Source: DAISJI01 sp964559835
GTDB taxonomy: Bacteria > Acidobacteriota > Terriglobia > Terriglobales > Acidobacteriaceae
NCBI GenBank assembly: GCA_964559835.1
Contig: CAZLJE010000010.1
Location: 84,717-148,716, forward strand
Length of the DNA stretch: 64,000 bases
Reading direction: 5' to 3'
This document shows, piece by piece, positions 9,090 through 18,995 of the stretch. The translations under genes and the position numbers were made by a program. The notes beneath the pieces were generated by a model, which saw only the letters and a list, made by a program, of their open reading frames with translations, ran no database searches and had not been told where the DNA came from. Each line of letters begins with the position of its first letter. Position 1 is the first letter of the stretch.

Positions 9090-10757
9090 TTATATGTTTG
9101 GCAGTAGATCAAAGAATTCATCATCTTCATTCTTGCCGCCTTCGCCCGCGCCGAGCAGTTTCTCCGATGAGACAAATTCAATGCGCTCGATCCATTTGAC
9201 CATCTTGTAGCCGAGTTGATTCTCGACGCGCAGGCGCAAAGGAGCGCCGTAAACACCGGTGAGCGGTTGGCCATTCATCTGACAAGCGAGGAGACATTCG
9301 GCCTTGAGCACGTTGTCCAAGCTCTGAGTGTCGTAATACAAACCGCCGTACAGCGCTTCGCCAAAAGAATAAAAGGCGACGGACCTCGCCTCCGGTTTCG
9401 GGCGCACCAACTGAATCACTTTTTGCATTGGCACGCCGCCCCATTTCGCGATCCCGCTCCAGCCCTGGATGCAGTGGTGCATGGTAATGTGCTCGACGAA
9501 TCCGAGTTGTTGCAGTTCGGCCAGGGTGAGTTCGACAGGATTGTCAACCAAGCCGCCGACTTTAAACTTGAAATCACGGAACCCTGTTTCCAGGAGCCGC
9601 TTCCAGTCTTCCCGCACGGGCAGCTTACCGTTAGGCCAGAAGTACGGCGAGATATCGTCTTCTGAATAGTGTTGCGTTGGAACCAGCCGGTTGAGGGTGA
9701 GCCGTTGCATCGGATACGTCACGGACTTGAGTGCGTGTTGCAGGCCGCGCGGATGGTTCCACGAGAAGTAGTGCGCCGCCGCCCAGGAGAGCACGACCAC
9801 GCCAATGCCCACGAAGCCCCAGATCATGCCCTGTGGCTGGAGGTCGTCGGTGCCCATAACGATGTGATTCATGTTGCGGGCGAACCCCGTCATGACTACC
9901 AGGGTGACGTGCACCACCAGGAAGGCGAGAAAGCTGAGCATGGTGAGGAAGTGGATGGAGCGCGCCGATTGACGTCCGCCGAATATCTTCGCGTACCAGG
10001 GGAACCGGTTCACCACGGCAGGCGACATGGACAAACCGGTGGCGATCGCCAGCGGGCCAAACACGAAAAAGACGGTGAAATACGCGATCTGCTGCAAGGC
10101 GTTGTAGCCATAGAAGCCGTTGGGCTCGGACGGGAGGTGGAAAGTCACGTAGTGCACAAACGTGTTCCACGCCTGCACAACAACCACAGGCGACGTGGGA
10201 ATGATTCGTCGCCACTGCTGCGTGTCGAAGAGGCCGATCACGAAGACGAGTCCGGTAAGGATGAAGCCGTGGACGTTGATGAAATGCCATACCCGGGCAA
10301 TGCCGATCGTGTGCCGGTAGCCGGGCGTGCCGACCAGAGGCGAAATGTAGCGGGCGTCATCTTTGGCGGTCCAAAGGCGGTCGTGTGGAACCGCCAACGG
10401 CGTGAAGCGGAGCCATTCGCTGCCCGGAGTGCAGTCGTCGTTGAAGTAAAGGCGTGGATGGTCGTAGAGGATCGACAAGCCGCTGCGGATCAGCAGCATC
10501 ACGAACAGAAAATTGAAGAAGTGGCAATAACGGACCCACAGCGGAAACCCGTGCGGTCCCGCGAAATTATTGGGGTACACCTGCGGGACCGGCGGAACCG
10601 GCGGTAGACCAGCGATGGCAAATTCAATCCATGCTGCTAGAACAGCCGCCGCCAGCGCCACCGCGATGGCGATGAGTATCGAAGGACGAATCCACACGTG
10701 AAAACGGCGGTCGCGAGGGTAATGCACTGCCGCATGCGCGGCGTCGAATTCAGGCAT
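9090..10757 (-). CDS. Cytochrome b561-like membrane domain fused to YedY/sulfite-oxidase-type Mo domain
   Basis: A 555-residue fusion. The N-terminal half (about 20-340) has several membrane segments with histidines in helices (HFFNFLFVMLLIRSG, HFINVHGFILTGLVFVI, FLAFLVVHVTLVVMTG), as in dihaem b561/YedZ-like electron-transfer domains. The C-terminal part (about 370-535) matches the molybdopterin domain of YedY/sulfite oxidases; MHHCIQGWSGIAKWGGVP carries the cysteine expected to ligate molybdenum. YedYZ normally occurs as two proteins and repairs oxidised methionines in the envelope. Here both halves are on one chain with the membrane part first, so the active site would follow the last helix. 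Substrate unknown. Confidence 0.85.
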   Translation of the reverse strand: MPEFDAAHAAVHYPRDRRFHVWIRPSILIAIAVALAAAVLAAWIEFAIAGLPPVPPVPQVYPNNFAGPHGFPLWVRYCHFFNFLFVMLLIRSGLSILYDHPRLYFNDDCTPGSEWLRFTPLAVPHDRLWTAKDDARYISPLVGTPGYRHTIGIARVWHFINVHGFILTGLVFVIGLFDTQQWRRIIPTSPVVVVQAWNTFVHYVTFHLPSEPNGFYGYNALQQIAYFTVFFVFGPLAIATGLSMSPAVVNRFPWYAKIFGGRQSARSIHFLTMLSFLAFLVVHVTLVVMTGFARNMNHIVMGTDDLQPQGMIWGFVGIGVVVLSWAAAHYFSWNHPRGLQHALKSVTYPMQRLTLNRLVPTQHYSEDDISPYFWPNGKLPVREDWKRLLETGFRDFKFKVGGLVDNPVELTLAELQQLGFVEHITMHHCIQGWSGIAKWGGVPMQKVIQLVRPKPEARSVAFYSFGEALYGGLYYDTQSLDNVLKAECLLACQMNGQPLTGVYGAPLRLRVENQLGYKMVKWIERIEFVSSEKLLGAGEGGKNEDDEFFDLLPNI

Positions 10758-10998
10758 GACTTGACTCTGGCTGAAGCAGAAGAATCGTTATGCTCGCTCC
10801 GAATCTTGAACGGGCGTAAGCGATGATAATAGTCAGGACCGATCATTGTAAGCAGCATCTTGAACTGAGAGACGGCCCTTACGGCGTGCGGCTGATTTTG
10901 CAGAAACCTCAATACAGAATGTGGATCTGAACATGGCTATAGTGTAAGGAGTTCGAGCTTCCTGGGTGGCTACGTCTTTCCGGGCAGCCATCGCATAG
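10758..10998. other. Short intergenic region upstream of the Mo/b561 gene
   Basis: This probably holds the promoter and leader of the minus-strand oxidoreductase gene. I found no convincing -35/-10 pair and no coding frame. Confidence 0.35.
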
Positions 10999-11253
10999 TT
11001 GGGCGATTGGGGGCCGGATTGCCACGGAAGGTCTGTTCAATTGGATTCCGAATGTCTGCATATATTTGGCCTTGTGCCTGCTGGTATACGGCGGCAGGCG
11101 GTGGCTGGAACACATGGAGGGACCGAACAGTTCTATCGCGATCTTTGCGGGCGCGGCATCGAGGCGCGGATCGGGTTGGAAGCCAGCGGGTTCAGTCGCA
11201 GCCTCATGTGCCGAGCGCTTGGCGGGCGTCACCGCGTGCGTGTAGGTGTCTAG
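10999..11253 (+). mobile_element. Probable transposase remnant (IS110-like N-terminal part)
   Basis: An 84-codon open frame whose second half reads EQFYRDLCGRGIEARIGLEA then SGFSRSLMCRALGGRHRVRV. This resembles the region of IS110-family transposases around the conserved GLEATGY...FERLL...LGHEVWV segment. The frame ends abruptly and the catalytic C-terminal half is missing, so it is a fragment. Identification rests on pattern similarity only; no terminal repeats were seen. Confidence 0.35.
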
Positions 11254-11421
11254 CTCACTCGGATCGATGAATGTCGCAGTAATTCTGCATCACTTTTTAA
11301 TTCATGCCGACGCATCTCCGCACGGTCGAGTATGTGTGCCGGTTGTAATCCGCCGAGCTGCATCTCACGATCGACCGCTCTCATCAGCATCTGTGTGCAA
11401 TGTCAGGTTGAAAGAGCGTAA

Positions 11422-13017
11422 CTACTCCTTCCGTCCCCAGCCGCCACCGCCCGGAGTCTCGATGCGAATCACATCTCCGCGGTTCCCTCGCACGCTGCAT
11501 TTGGCCGGCAAGTACTCGGTCTCACCGGAACGGCGGAGGAGAAGGTTCCTGCCGCTACTGCCGTCCTCACCACCTTGCAGGCCGTACGGCTGAAAACGTC
11601 GCCGCTCGGTCAGCAGCGTGATTTGGGAGTCGGCTAATATTTCGATTTCCCGGATGAGACCTTCGCCGCCGCGGAAGCGGCCTTGCCCTCCCGAGCCTTT
11701 CCTGTACTGGTATCGACGCACGCGGAAGGGGTACGCATACTCCAACGCTTCGGCCGGCGTGTTCAGCGAATTCGTCATGTGGGTATGGATCCCCGAGAGT
11801 CCGTCTGCGTTCGGGCGGGCCCCGGCGCCGCCCGCGACCGTCTCGTAATACGTAAACGGCGCCTGCGTACGCGGATCGATGCCGCCGATCGTAAGATTGT
11901 TCATTGTTCCCGAACTGGCGGCCGGCACGCGTTCCGGCGCCGCCTTCGCCAGCGCCCGCATGAGAACGTCAACGACGCGCTGCGAAGTCTCAACATTGCC
12001 GCCGGCAACAGGCGCGGGGGGCCGTGCATTTACGATCGTTCCTTCCGGCGCCAGCACCTCGATATTTCGCATCAGCCCCGCCGTTGCGGGGGCATCGTCG
12101 GCCAGCAGGCAGCGGAAAACGTAGAACACCGCCGAGTAAGTGATCGAGTACACCGCGTTGATGCTGCCCGACACCTGCGGGTCGCTCCCGCTGAAATCCA
12201 CCCGGGCGGCCCCCGATTTGGGCTGGAAACTCAATTTCACGTGGATCCGGATCGGCTGGTCGTCGATCCCATCGCCATCCATGAAATCTTCGCCCTCGAA
12301 TTCGCCGGCAGGGAAGCGGCGCAACTCCGCCTCCATGAGCGCGGCCGAGTACTTCAGCAACTCGTCGATGTTGTCGACGACGCGCGGCCATCCGTATTTT
12401 GTGACCAGCTCCTGCAGTCGCTGCGCGCCCACCCGGCAGGAGCCCAGTTGCGCCGTCAGGTCGCCTTCGCGTTCCACCGGGGTGCGCACGTTGTACAGCA
12501 GCAGCTTCATCAGGTTCTGGTCGATTTCTCCCGCGTGCGCGATCTTCACCGGAGGAATGCGAATGCCTTCCTGGAAAATCTCATTGCACAGTCCCATCGA
12601 ACCCGGAAAGGTTCCGCCCACATCGGCATGGTGAGCGCGTGACGCCACATAGAACGAGGGCCGGCGCGATTTGCCGATATGCACCGGCAGGACCATGGTG
12701 ATGTCCGGCAGGTGCGTGCCTCCGGCGTAGGGGTCGTTCAAGATGGCGATGTCGCCCGGCCCGAGGTCGAGCGTGTCCACCGCCACCCGCACCGACATCG
12801 GCATGGAACCGAGATGCACGGGCATGTGGTCGCCCATCGCGATCACGTTGCCGTTGCGGTCGAAGACCGCGCACGAATAATCCCGCCGCTCACGGATATT
12901 GGGCGAGAACGCGGTCCGCCTCAGGGTCGCGCCCATCTCCTCCGCGATCGCGTGGAAGGTGCTTTTGAAGATCGCCAATTCGATTGGATCTACCGCTCGC
13001 GCTACGGCCGGCATCAT
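11422..13017 (-). CDS. hyuB: Hydantoinase B/oxoprolinase family subunit
   Basis: A 531-residue protein beginning MMPAVARAVDPIELAIFKSTF, with the family signatures FSPNIRERRDYSCA and DIAILNDPYAGGTHLPDITM and a Gly-rich C-terminus (GGQGRFRGGEGL, ETPGGGGWG). Together with HyuA it forms an ATP-dependent enzyme that opens cyclic amides (hydantoins or 5-oxoproline); which one cannot be told from sequence. Its ATG overlaps the hyuA stop by four bases, indicating a co-translated complex. Length is normal for the family. Confidence 0.92.
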   Translation of the reverse strand: MMPAVARAVDPIELAIFKSTFHAIAEEMGATLRRTAFSPNIRERRDYSCAVFDRNGNVIAMGDHMPVHLGSMPMSVRVAVDTLDLGPGDIAILNDPYAGGTHLPDITMVLPVHIGKSRRPSFYVASRAHHADVGGTFPGSMGLCNEIFQEGIRIPPVKIAHAGEIDQNLMKLLLYNVRTPVEREGDLTAQLGSCRVGAQRLQELVTKYGWPRVVDNIDELLKYSAALMEAELRRFPAGEFEGEDFMDGDGIDDQPIRIHVKLSFQPKSGAARVDFSGSDPQVSGSINAVYSITYSAVFYVFRCLLADDAPATAGLMRNIEVLAPEGTIVNARPPAPVAGGNVETSQRVVDVLMRALAKAAPERVPAASSGTMNNLTIGGIDPRTQAPFTYYETVAGGAGARPNADGLSGIHTHMTNSLNTPAEALEYAYPFRVRRYQYRKGSGGQGRFRGGEGLIREIEILADSQITLLTERRRFQPYGLQGGEDGSSGRNLLLRRSGETEYLPAKCSVRGNRGDVIRIETPGGGGWGRKE

Positions 13018-14978
13018 TCCACCTCAATGACAAGGTTCTTGTACGCGTCCACTGCCGCCGTGCAGCGTGGCGGTATCACTGTCGTGGCGCTGTATTCTGT
13101 CACGATCGCCGGGCCGGAAAACCGGTCGCCCGGACGGAGTGCTTCTCGATCGATGAAGGGCGTGCGCACGGCGCGTCCATTGAAAAATACCGGGCCGTGC
13201 TTGACAATCGCCTGCTTGCCGTCGCCCGTGCGCGTCCGGAATTTCGCCAGCGGCACCTTCGGCGACGCGCCCACCATTCTCACCCGCACGCTCACCACTT
13301 CGAGCGGCCGCGAAGCATCCGCGTATCCGTACCGCCGCCGGTGATTTGCATGGAACGCGCTCACGCTTTTCCTGTTCCAGGGAACGTTCAGTTCGTAGCC
13401 CTGGCCCACGTAGCGGAGGTCCGCGCTGCGCTTGGCTGTGCAACGCATGCCCTCCTCGTCGGCTGCCTTTCTGGCCAGGCGTTCCAGTTCGGCGAAGTGT
13501 GTCTCCAGGCGCTCGTCGTCCGGCGCGAGCATCACCGTCCGCGAGTAGTCCTTCACCACGTCCGACATCAGTATGCCCAGCGCGGAGAGCGCGCCCGGCA
13601 TCCGCGGCACCAGGACGTGTGGAATCCGAAGCGCGCGCGCCAGCGCGCACGCATGCAGCGGCCCGGCGCCGCCGAAGCTGACCAGCGCGAAATCGCGCGG
13701 ATCGTAGCCCCGCTCCACCGAGATCACACGGATTGCCTTCTCCATCGAGTTTTCAGCCACGCGCACGATGCCGGACGCAAATTCTTCGACGGTTGCGACG
13801 CTGCCCTTGCGCGTCTCCATCATCTGGCGCGCGCGATCGTCCTCGAGCCGGATCTTGCCTCCGAGGAATGCCGCCGGATCGAGCCGTCCCAGCACGACGT
13901 TGGCGTCGGTCACCGTTGGCTCCGTCCCTCGCCCGTAGCAGATCGGACCGGGATCGGCGCCCGCCGACTGCGGTCCGACTTGCAGCGCCCCGCCCGCGTC
14001 GAAGCGCGCCAGCGATCCGCCTCCAGCGCCGACGGTGTGAATGTCCAGCACCGGAACGCCAATCGGAAGGCCGGAGATCATGGATTCGTTCGTAGTGCTG
14101 AGCCCGCCGGCGGTCCCGTCGATGAGCGCCACGTCGGTCGAGGTGCCGCCCATGTCGAAGCTGATGATCCGCTCGAACCCGGCGAGCTGCGCCAACGCAT
14201 AGGCACCGACAACTCCGCCCGCGGGCCCCGATAAAACCGTGCGGACCGGCTCTCGCGCCGCAACATCGGCGGAAACGATGCCTCCCGACGATTGCATCAC
14301 GTGCAGGCGCGCGCCCGCTTTCTTGTTGCGGAGTTCGTTCTGCAGGTGCGTGATGTACTGCCCCATTTTCGGCGCCAGATATGCGTTCACCAACACGGTC
14401 GATCCGCGTTCATACTCGCGGAATTCGGGCAGGATCTCGTGCGAGACGGAGAGCGGCGCGCCGCAGCGCGCCAAGGCCGCGGCTAGTTTCTTCTCGTGCT
14501 TGGGATTCGCGAAAGCGAACAGCAGCGACACGGCCACCGCTTCCGGGCGGCTCGCCGTGATTGCCTCGACCAGTTCGGCGACGGCCGCGTCCTGCAGTTG
14601 CGCCGTGACCTGGCCGTCGCACCCGACGCGCTCCTGCACGCCAAACCGCATTTCCGGCGCGACCAGCGGCGGGTCGGGCGTGTGCAGCCAGTCGTATAGC
14701 TTCTGCCGCGCCTGTCGCCCGATCGCGATGCTGTCCTGGAACCCATCAGTAGTGACGAACGCGACCCGCGCGCCTTTGCGCTCCAGCAAGGTGTTCGTTC
14801 CCACCGTGGTGCCGTGCCGCACTTCCGGTGCGTTGCCGGGTCGGATTTCGTCGAGCGCGCCCAAGATCGCCTGCGCGGGACTCGAAGGCGTCGAGAACAC
14901 TTTTAATACGTTCAACTCGCCATCGGAGATGAAAACACAGTCGGTGAATGTGCCGCCCGTATCGACCGCAATTCGCAT
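13014..14978 (-). CDS. hyuA: Hydantoinase A/oxoprolinase family ATP-binding subunit
   Basis: A 654-residue protein starting MRIAVDTGGTFTDCVF, the phosphate-1 loop of the ASKHA-like ATPase fold; a second loop, FDMGGTSTDVALIDG, lies near residue 275. It supplies ATP hydrolysis for ring opening of 5-oxoproline or hydantoins together with HyuB, whose gene overlaps its 3' end (ATGA at 13014-13017). The gene follows a GntR regulator on the same strand after 24 bases, so gntR-hyuA-hyuB is very probably one operon. Full length for the family. Confidence 0.92.
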   Translation of the reverse strand: MRIAVDTGGTFTDCVFISDGELNVLKVFSTPSSPAQAILGALDEIRPGNAPEVRHGTTVGTNTLLERKGARVAFVTTDGFQDSIAIGRQARQKLYDWLHTPDPPLVAPEMRFGVQERVGCDGQVTAQLQDAAVAELVEAITASRPEAVAVSLLFAFANPKHEKKLAAALARCGAPLSVSHEILPEFREYERGSTVLVNAYLAPKMGQYITHLQNELRNKKAGARLHVMQSSGGIVSADVAAREPVRTVLSGPAGGVVGAYALAQLAGFERIISFDMGGTSTDVALIDGTAGGLSTTNESMISGLPIGVPVLDIHTVGAGGGSLARFDAGGALQVGPQSAGADPGPICYGRGTEPTVTDANVVLGRLDPAAFLGGKIRLEDDRARQMMETRKGSVATVEEFASGIVRVAENSMEKAIRVISVERGYDPRDFALVSFGGAGPLHACALARALRIPHVLVPRMPGALSALGILMSDVVKDYSRTVMLAPDDERLETHFAELERLARKAADEEGMRCTAKRSADLRYVGQGYELNVPWNRKSVSAFHANHRRRYGYADASRPLEVVSVRVRMVGASPKVPLAKFRTRTGDGKQAIVKHGPVFFNGRAVRTPFIDREALRPGDRFSGPAIVTEYSATTVIPPRCTAAVDAYKNLVIEVE

Positions 14979-15002
14979 ACCTGCATGTCCCCGGAAATAA
15001 GA

Positions 15003-15812
15003 TCAGTCTGCCGCGGCTGCGCGCAGCCTCGCCGCGGCCCGCCGGACCCGCGCCGGATTCTCCTTCGGCGCGAATGATTCGAATTCCACGTCGGCCGCCA
15101 GCTCTGGCTCCAGTTCGCCCAGTCGAGCATGGCCGGCGACGAACAGATTACGGCTGCGCTCGATCGTCCGGCGCACGTGCTCGGCCGCGCAGCGGCCCGC
15201 CCGTTCCGCGTCCCGCGCGCGAATGGCGGCGACAATATGGCGATGCTCCTGCACCAGTTCCGCCCCATAGGAATCCATGGAGATGACCAGGTAGAAATAG
15301 CGCATCAGCCGCGTCTGGATATCGGCCGCGATCTGCGCCAGAATGTCGTTTCCCGATGCTTCCGCGATGCCCACGTGCAGGTTGCGGTTCCACTCGAGGA
15401 ACGTGTAATAGCTGTTCTTCACGCCGACGCGATACTGGTATTTCGCCCAGTGCTCGATCTGCTTGATTTCCGCCTCGCTGGCCCGCTGCGACGCCAGCTC
15501 GGCGGCCGTGGAATCGACCGCGAGTTGTACCTCGTGCAGATTGTGGTACTCGGCCACCGTGAGCGGCGCCACGAAATATCCGCGAAACGGAACGATACGG
15601 AGCAGTCCGTCCTCGCCCAGTTTGCGGCAGGCCTCGCGCACCGGCGTGCGGCTCGCGTTGTGTCGACGGCACAGTTCGGACTCGGAGAGCGAACTGCCCG
15701 GCGCGATCGCGCAGGTCACGATCTCCTGCTTCAGCTCCCGATAAATGTTGTCGGCGGCAATCATCTCGAGGGTAATCGATGTTTGGCTGACGTCCCGCAG
15801 CACCGTCCCCAC
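15003..15812 (-). CDS. GntR-family (FCD type) transcriptional regulator
   Basis: A 269-residue regulator using a GTG start. Residues about 20-85 form the GntR winged helix (IYRELKQEIVTCAIAPGSSL, then SRTPVREACRKLGEDGLL). Residues about 95-230 form the helical FCD ligand domain, with the metal/ligand histidines seen in FLEWNRNLHVGIAE and QEHRHIVAAI. FCD regulators sense carboxylates or amino-acid derivatives. As first gene of the hyuAB operon and divergent from the receptor/peptidase genes, it probably controls both sides. A basic tail of about 30 residues follows the FCD domain. Confidence 0.9.
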   Translation of the reverse strand: MGTVLRDVSQTSITLEMIAADNIYRELKQEIVTCAIAPGSSLSESELCRRHNASRTPVREACRKLGEDGLLRIVPFRGYFVAPLTVAEYHNLHEVQLAVDSTAAELASQRASEAEIKQIEHWAKYQYRVGVKNSYYTFLEWNRNLHVGIAEASGNDILAQIAADIQTRLMRYFYLVISMDSYGAELVQEHRHIVAAIRARDAERAGRCAAEHVRRTIERSRNLFVAGHARLGELEPELAADVEFESFAPKENPARVRRAAARLRAAAAD

Positions 15813-15834
15813 GGGTGCCGCCGGGCAACAACCG

Positions 15835-15878
15835 GTATACAGATGGCCGGAGTCTCTCTCGACATGCCTCCCGATGTC
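15835..15878. promoter_or_regulatory. Candidate GntR operator elements
   Basis: Two small dyads lie between gntR and the receptor gene: GTATAC (15835-15840), the core seen in many FadR/VanR-type operators, and GACAT-N8-ATGTC (15861-15878). Either could bind the FCD regulator encoded next door. Assignment is inference from position and symmetry. Confidence 0.3.
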
Positions 15879-15948
15879 AAGAGCTTGTTGCGCGGAACCA
15901 GCGCAGAATGGCGTTTTTTACCGCTGGCCGTGCAATTGTTAAATTTTC

Positions 15949-15977
15949 TTGACAGTCAGGCAAACTGCGGATATAAG
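15949..15977 (+). promoter_or_regulatory. Sigma-70 promoter for the TonB-type receptor gene
   Basis: TTGACA (15949-15954) and TATAAG (15972-15977) are separated by exactly 17 bases, which is nearly the housekeeping consensus. It points to the gene at 16058 and leaves a leader of roughly 75 bases. It lies about 140 bases upstream of the divergent gntR start. Confidence 0.7.
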
Positions 15978-16057
15978 GCAACCCCACGAGGATGGCGCGG
16001 AGTTTTCGAAACTAGCGCGCTGCAAAATTTCCGTTTGCTCCAATCTGGAGGTTTGCG

Positions 16058-18916
16058 ATGTATTCGTCGCGGTTGCTCCGTTGGTTTTCCGCCCTTGCGA
16101 TTCTCATCTGCATGTGTTGCAGCCTGACGGCGGTGGCGCAATCGGGCGCTTCCGAGGTCAGCGGTGTGGTGCAGGACCAATCCGGCGCCGCCATTCCCGG
16201 AGCGAAGGTCACGCTGACGAACGTCGATACCGGCATTTCCCGCACCGTCACGGTCGCCGCGGACGGCGCCTATCACTTCTCGCCGGTCCAGCCGGGCCGC
16301 TACAAGATCAAGGCTGAGCAGACCGGCTTCCGCGTCGTCGAAATCGGCAACCTGGTCGCCAACATCGACGCTCACCTGCAGCAGAACATCTCTCTCCCCG
16401 TCGGGCAAGCGTCGGAGAGCGTTGAGGTCGTCGGCACCGTGCCGGCCATCGACACGACCAAGACCGAAGTCGCCGGCGTTGTCACCCAGCAGCAGATCGA
16501 GACCCTGCCGGTCAACACCCGGCAATATCTCAACCTCGCGCTGCTCATGCCCGGCACCACGCAGGACGGCTCGCGCACGTTCTACAACAACGTGCAGGTC
16601 GGCTCCGGGGGACGCTTCTACGCCAACGGCTTCACCGTCGACGGGGTCACGAACACCTGGGCCGAGCAGGGCGAGCCGCGCCAGAATTTCCCCGAAGGCG
16701 CGGTGCAGGAGTTCAAGGTTTACACCACGCAGTACAAGGCCGAGAACGGCCTCGCCATGGGCGGCTTGGTCACGGTCGTAACCAAGAGCGGCACCAACGC
16801 CTTCCACGGCGAAGCTTTCGAATATTTCCGCGACGCCGCCCTCAACCGCGACAACCGTTTCCAGCGTCAGGCGGAAATCACCCAGGGAACCGGTAAGGCG
16901 CCCTTCCGCCGCAATCAGTTCGGCGGCGACATCGGCGGCCCCATCATCAAGAACCGGATGTTCTTCTACGGCGCTTACGAGCGCACCCAGACCTCCGATT
17001 CCTTCACCATCTTCACCGGCCTTCCGCAGTACTACGGAAAGAACGAGGGCACGTTCAATAAGCCGATCCACGACCAGATGATTAGCGGCCGCGTCGATTA
17101 CCAGCTCACCAAGAATCAAAACCTGTTTGCCCGTTACGCGCAGGAGTGGAACCTGCAAACTTGGCAGGGCTGCGGCGGCGCCATTAAGCGCAACTGCTAC
17201 GACGGCCAGATCCCGCGCGATTCCATCGTCGTCGGCGAGACCTGGGCCGCGAGCAACTCCCTCGTTAACGACTTCCGTTTCCAGTATGCTTATTCCTCGT
17301 ACCAGCTCGGGCCGTCCGGATCGCCCATCTATACCGCGATCGGCACTTTCCCGCAGAGCCGCTTGGCTCTGTTGCAGACCACCTATGGCTTCCCCGGGTT
17401 CAGCTACGGCATGGGATACGGCGAACTTGGCATCGAGACTCGCTGGGAGTTTAACGACTCGGTCTCTATTCAAAAAGGCCACCACAGCCTGAAGTTCGGC
17501 TTCGATACCAGCTACATCCCCTTCGCCGACGATACCGTCATCGGCATCAACGGCAACTGGACCTTCAAGAATAACTATTACTTCGATCCCAAGGACCCGG
17601 CCAGCATCGCCGCCCTCGGCAACGCCGTGCCCACGCTGTTCACCGCCAGCATCCCGCCCGCCTATACTTCGGTGCCCGTCCACCAGTACGGCATCTTCGC
17701 GCAGGATGACTGGGCCATCCGCCCCGGCCTCACCCTCAACCTCGGCCTGCGTTACGACCTCGAAAAAGGTTCGTTCGATGAATCGCTGAACCCTGCCACC
17801 CAGTTCGCCACCCCGATTCCGTACATCGGCAATCCCGGCAAGCGCGGCGACCCAGACAACATCGGCCCCCGCGTCGGCCTCGCCTGGGACATCTTCGGCA
17901 ACGGCCGCGACGTGGTCCGTGCCGGCTACGGCATCTACTACAACAATATTCAGACCCTGCTCAACTTCCCCGAATACCGCAACTTGTCCCAGTGCAGCAT
18001 CAGCATCAACAACCCATCGTATCCCGATCCTTTCCAGGGCAAGAGCCCGACCTCGTTCTGCTCGACGGCGCCGCCCAACGTCACGATCCTGGCGCCTAAC
18101 TTCCAGAACCCGTACTCGCAGCAGTTCAACGTCGGCTATTCGCGCCAGGTCACCAACACAGTCTCCATCCACGTCGACGGCGTCTACACCCATAGCTTGC
18201 GCGACTGGCGCACGTACGACCTCAACTATCCCGACCCGGTCACTGGCATCCGCCCGCTGCCCGCGTGGGGGCAGATCAATCAGCACCAGACCATCGGACG
18301 TGCGAAATATAAGGCCCTCTACGTCCGCGCCGAAAAACGCGCCGGCCGTTACCAGTTCCTCGTCTCCTATACCCTGCAGTCCAATATGGACGACAACCCG
18401 CAGGCCTCCGTCGAAAACTATTCCAACTACATGCAGGATTGGGGGCCGAACAACATAGAGCGCCGCCACAACCTGGTCGCCTCCACCTCCGTCCGCCTCC
18501 CTGCCCAAATCACCTTGGGCGCGATCTGGACCCTGCGCTCCTCGCTGCCCTTCAGCGCCTATTCCTCCCTACGCAATAAGGACGGATCGGCCCAGTACGT
18601 TCCCGGGACCACCCGCAACCAGGGCAACCGCGACCTCTCGATCGCCGCGGTCAACGCCTATCGCGCCGGGCTCGGGCTCGCCCCCATCGCCTCAATCGAC
18701 AGCAGCCGCTTTAACTCCGTCGATATCCGCGCCTCCCGTGCCTTTTTCGTAAAAGGGGAGCGCCGCATCGAGGCCATCGGCCAGGTCTTTAACCTGTTCG
18801 GCACCGAAAACCTCTCCGGCTCCAACGTATCCATTGCCAATTCCTCTACCTTCGGAAAGATTAACGGCGCCAGTAATCTGCAACAGGCCGAACTGGCGGT
18901 GCGCTTCGTCTTCTAG
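16058..18916 (+). CDS. Oar-like TonB-dependent outer-membrane protein
   Basis: A 952-residue protein with GGAGG six bases before the ATG. Parts: signal peptide (1-28, ending TAVAQ), a carboxypeptidase-regulatory-like Ig-type domain (about 32-110, with GVVQDQSGAAIPGAKVTLTN), a plug domain (about 120-240) and a long beta-barrel ending in LAVRFVF with C-terminal Phe. This is the receptor type expanded in Acidobacteria for large or oligomeric substrates. Downstream genes are a DUF2891 protein, an M14 peptidase and an MFS carrier, so a peptide or amino-acid-derived ligand is a reasonable inference. Confidence 0.9.
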   Translation: MYSSRLLRWFSALAILICMCCSLTAVAQSGASEVSGVVQDQSGAAIPGAKVTLTNVDTGISRTVTVAADGAYHFSPVQPGRYKIKAEQTGFRVVEIGNLVANIDAHLQQNISLPVGQASESVEVVGTVPAIDTTKTEVAGVVTQQQIETLPVNTRQYLNLALLMPGTTQDGSRTFYNNVQVGSGGRFYANGFTVDGVTNTWAEQGEPRQNFPEGAVQEFKVYTTQYKAENGLAMGGLVTVVTKSGTNAFHGEAFEYFRDAALNRDNRFQRQAEITQGTGKAPFRRNQFGGDIGGPIIKNRMFFYGAYERTQTSDSFTIFTGLPQYYGKNEGTFNKPIHDQMISGRVDYQLTKNQNLFARYAQEWNLQTWQGCGGAIKRNCYDGQIPRDSIVVGETWAASNSLVNDFRFQYAYSSYQLGPSGSPIYTAIGTFPQSRLALLQTTYGFPGFSYGMGYGELGIETRWEFNDSVSIQKGHHSLKFGFDTSYIPFADDTVIGINGNWTFKNNYYFDPKDPASIAALGNAVPTLFTASIPPAYTSVPVHQYGIFAQDDWAIRPGLTLNLGLRYDLEKGSFDESLNPATQFATPIPYIGNPGKRGDPDNIGPRVGLAWDIFGNGRDVVRAGYGIYYNNIQTLLNFPEYRNLSQCSISINNPSYPDPFQGKSPTSFCSTAPPNVTILAPNFQNPYSQQFNVGYSRQVTNTVSIHVDGVYTHSLRDWRTYDLNYPDPVTGIRPLPAWGQINQHQTIGRAKYKALYVRAEKRAGRYQFLVSYTLQSNMDDNPQASVENYSNYMQDWGPNNIERRHNLVASTSVRLPAQITLGAIWTLRSSLPFSAYSSLRNKDGSAQYVPGTTRNQGNRDLSIAAVNAYRAGLGLAPIASIDSSRFNSVDIRASRAFFVKGERRIEAIGQVFNLFGTENLSGSNVSIANSSTFGKINGASNLQQAELAVRFVF

Positions 18917-18995
18917 CGATTGGGTCGGTTTCGGCCGGCCGGAAACTGTAGAACCCAGCGCGTTTCGCGAGGGTCGCGCCGGAGCAAAAAACATA

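Noticed and set aside
15956..18508. An 850-codon frame antisense to the TonB-type receptor
   Set aside because: Same composition artefact; no start context or recognisable domain, while the sense frame has full receptor architecture and a consensus promoter.
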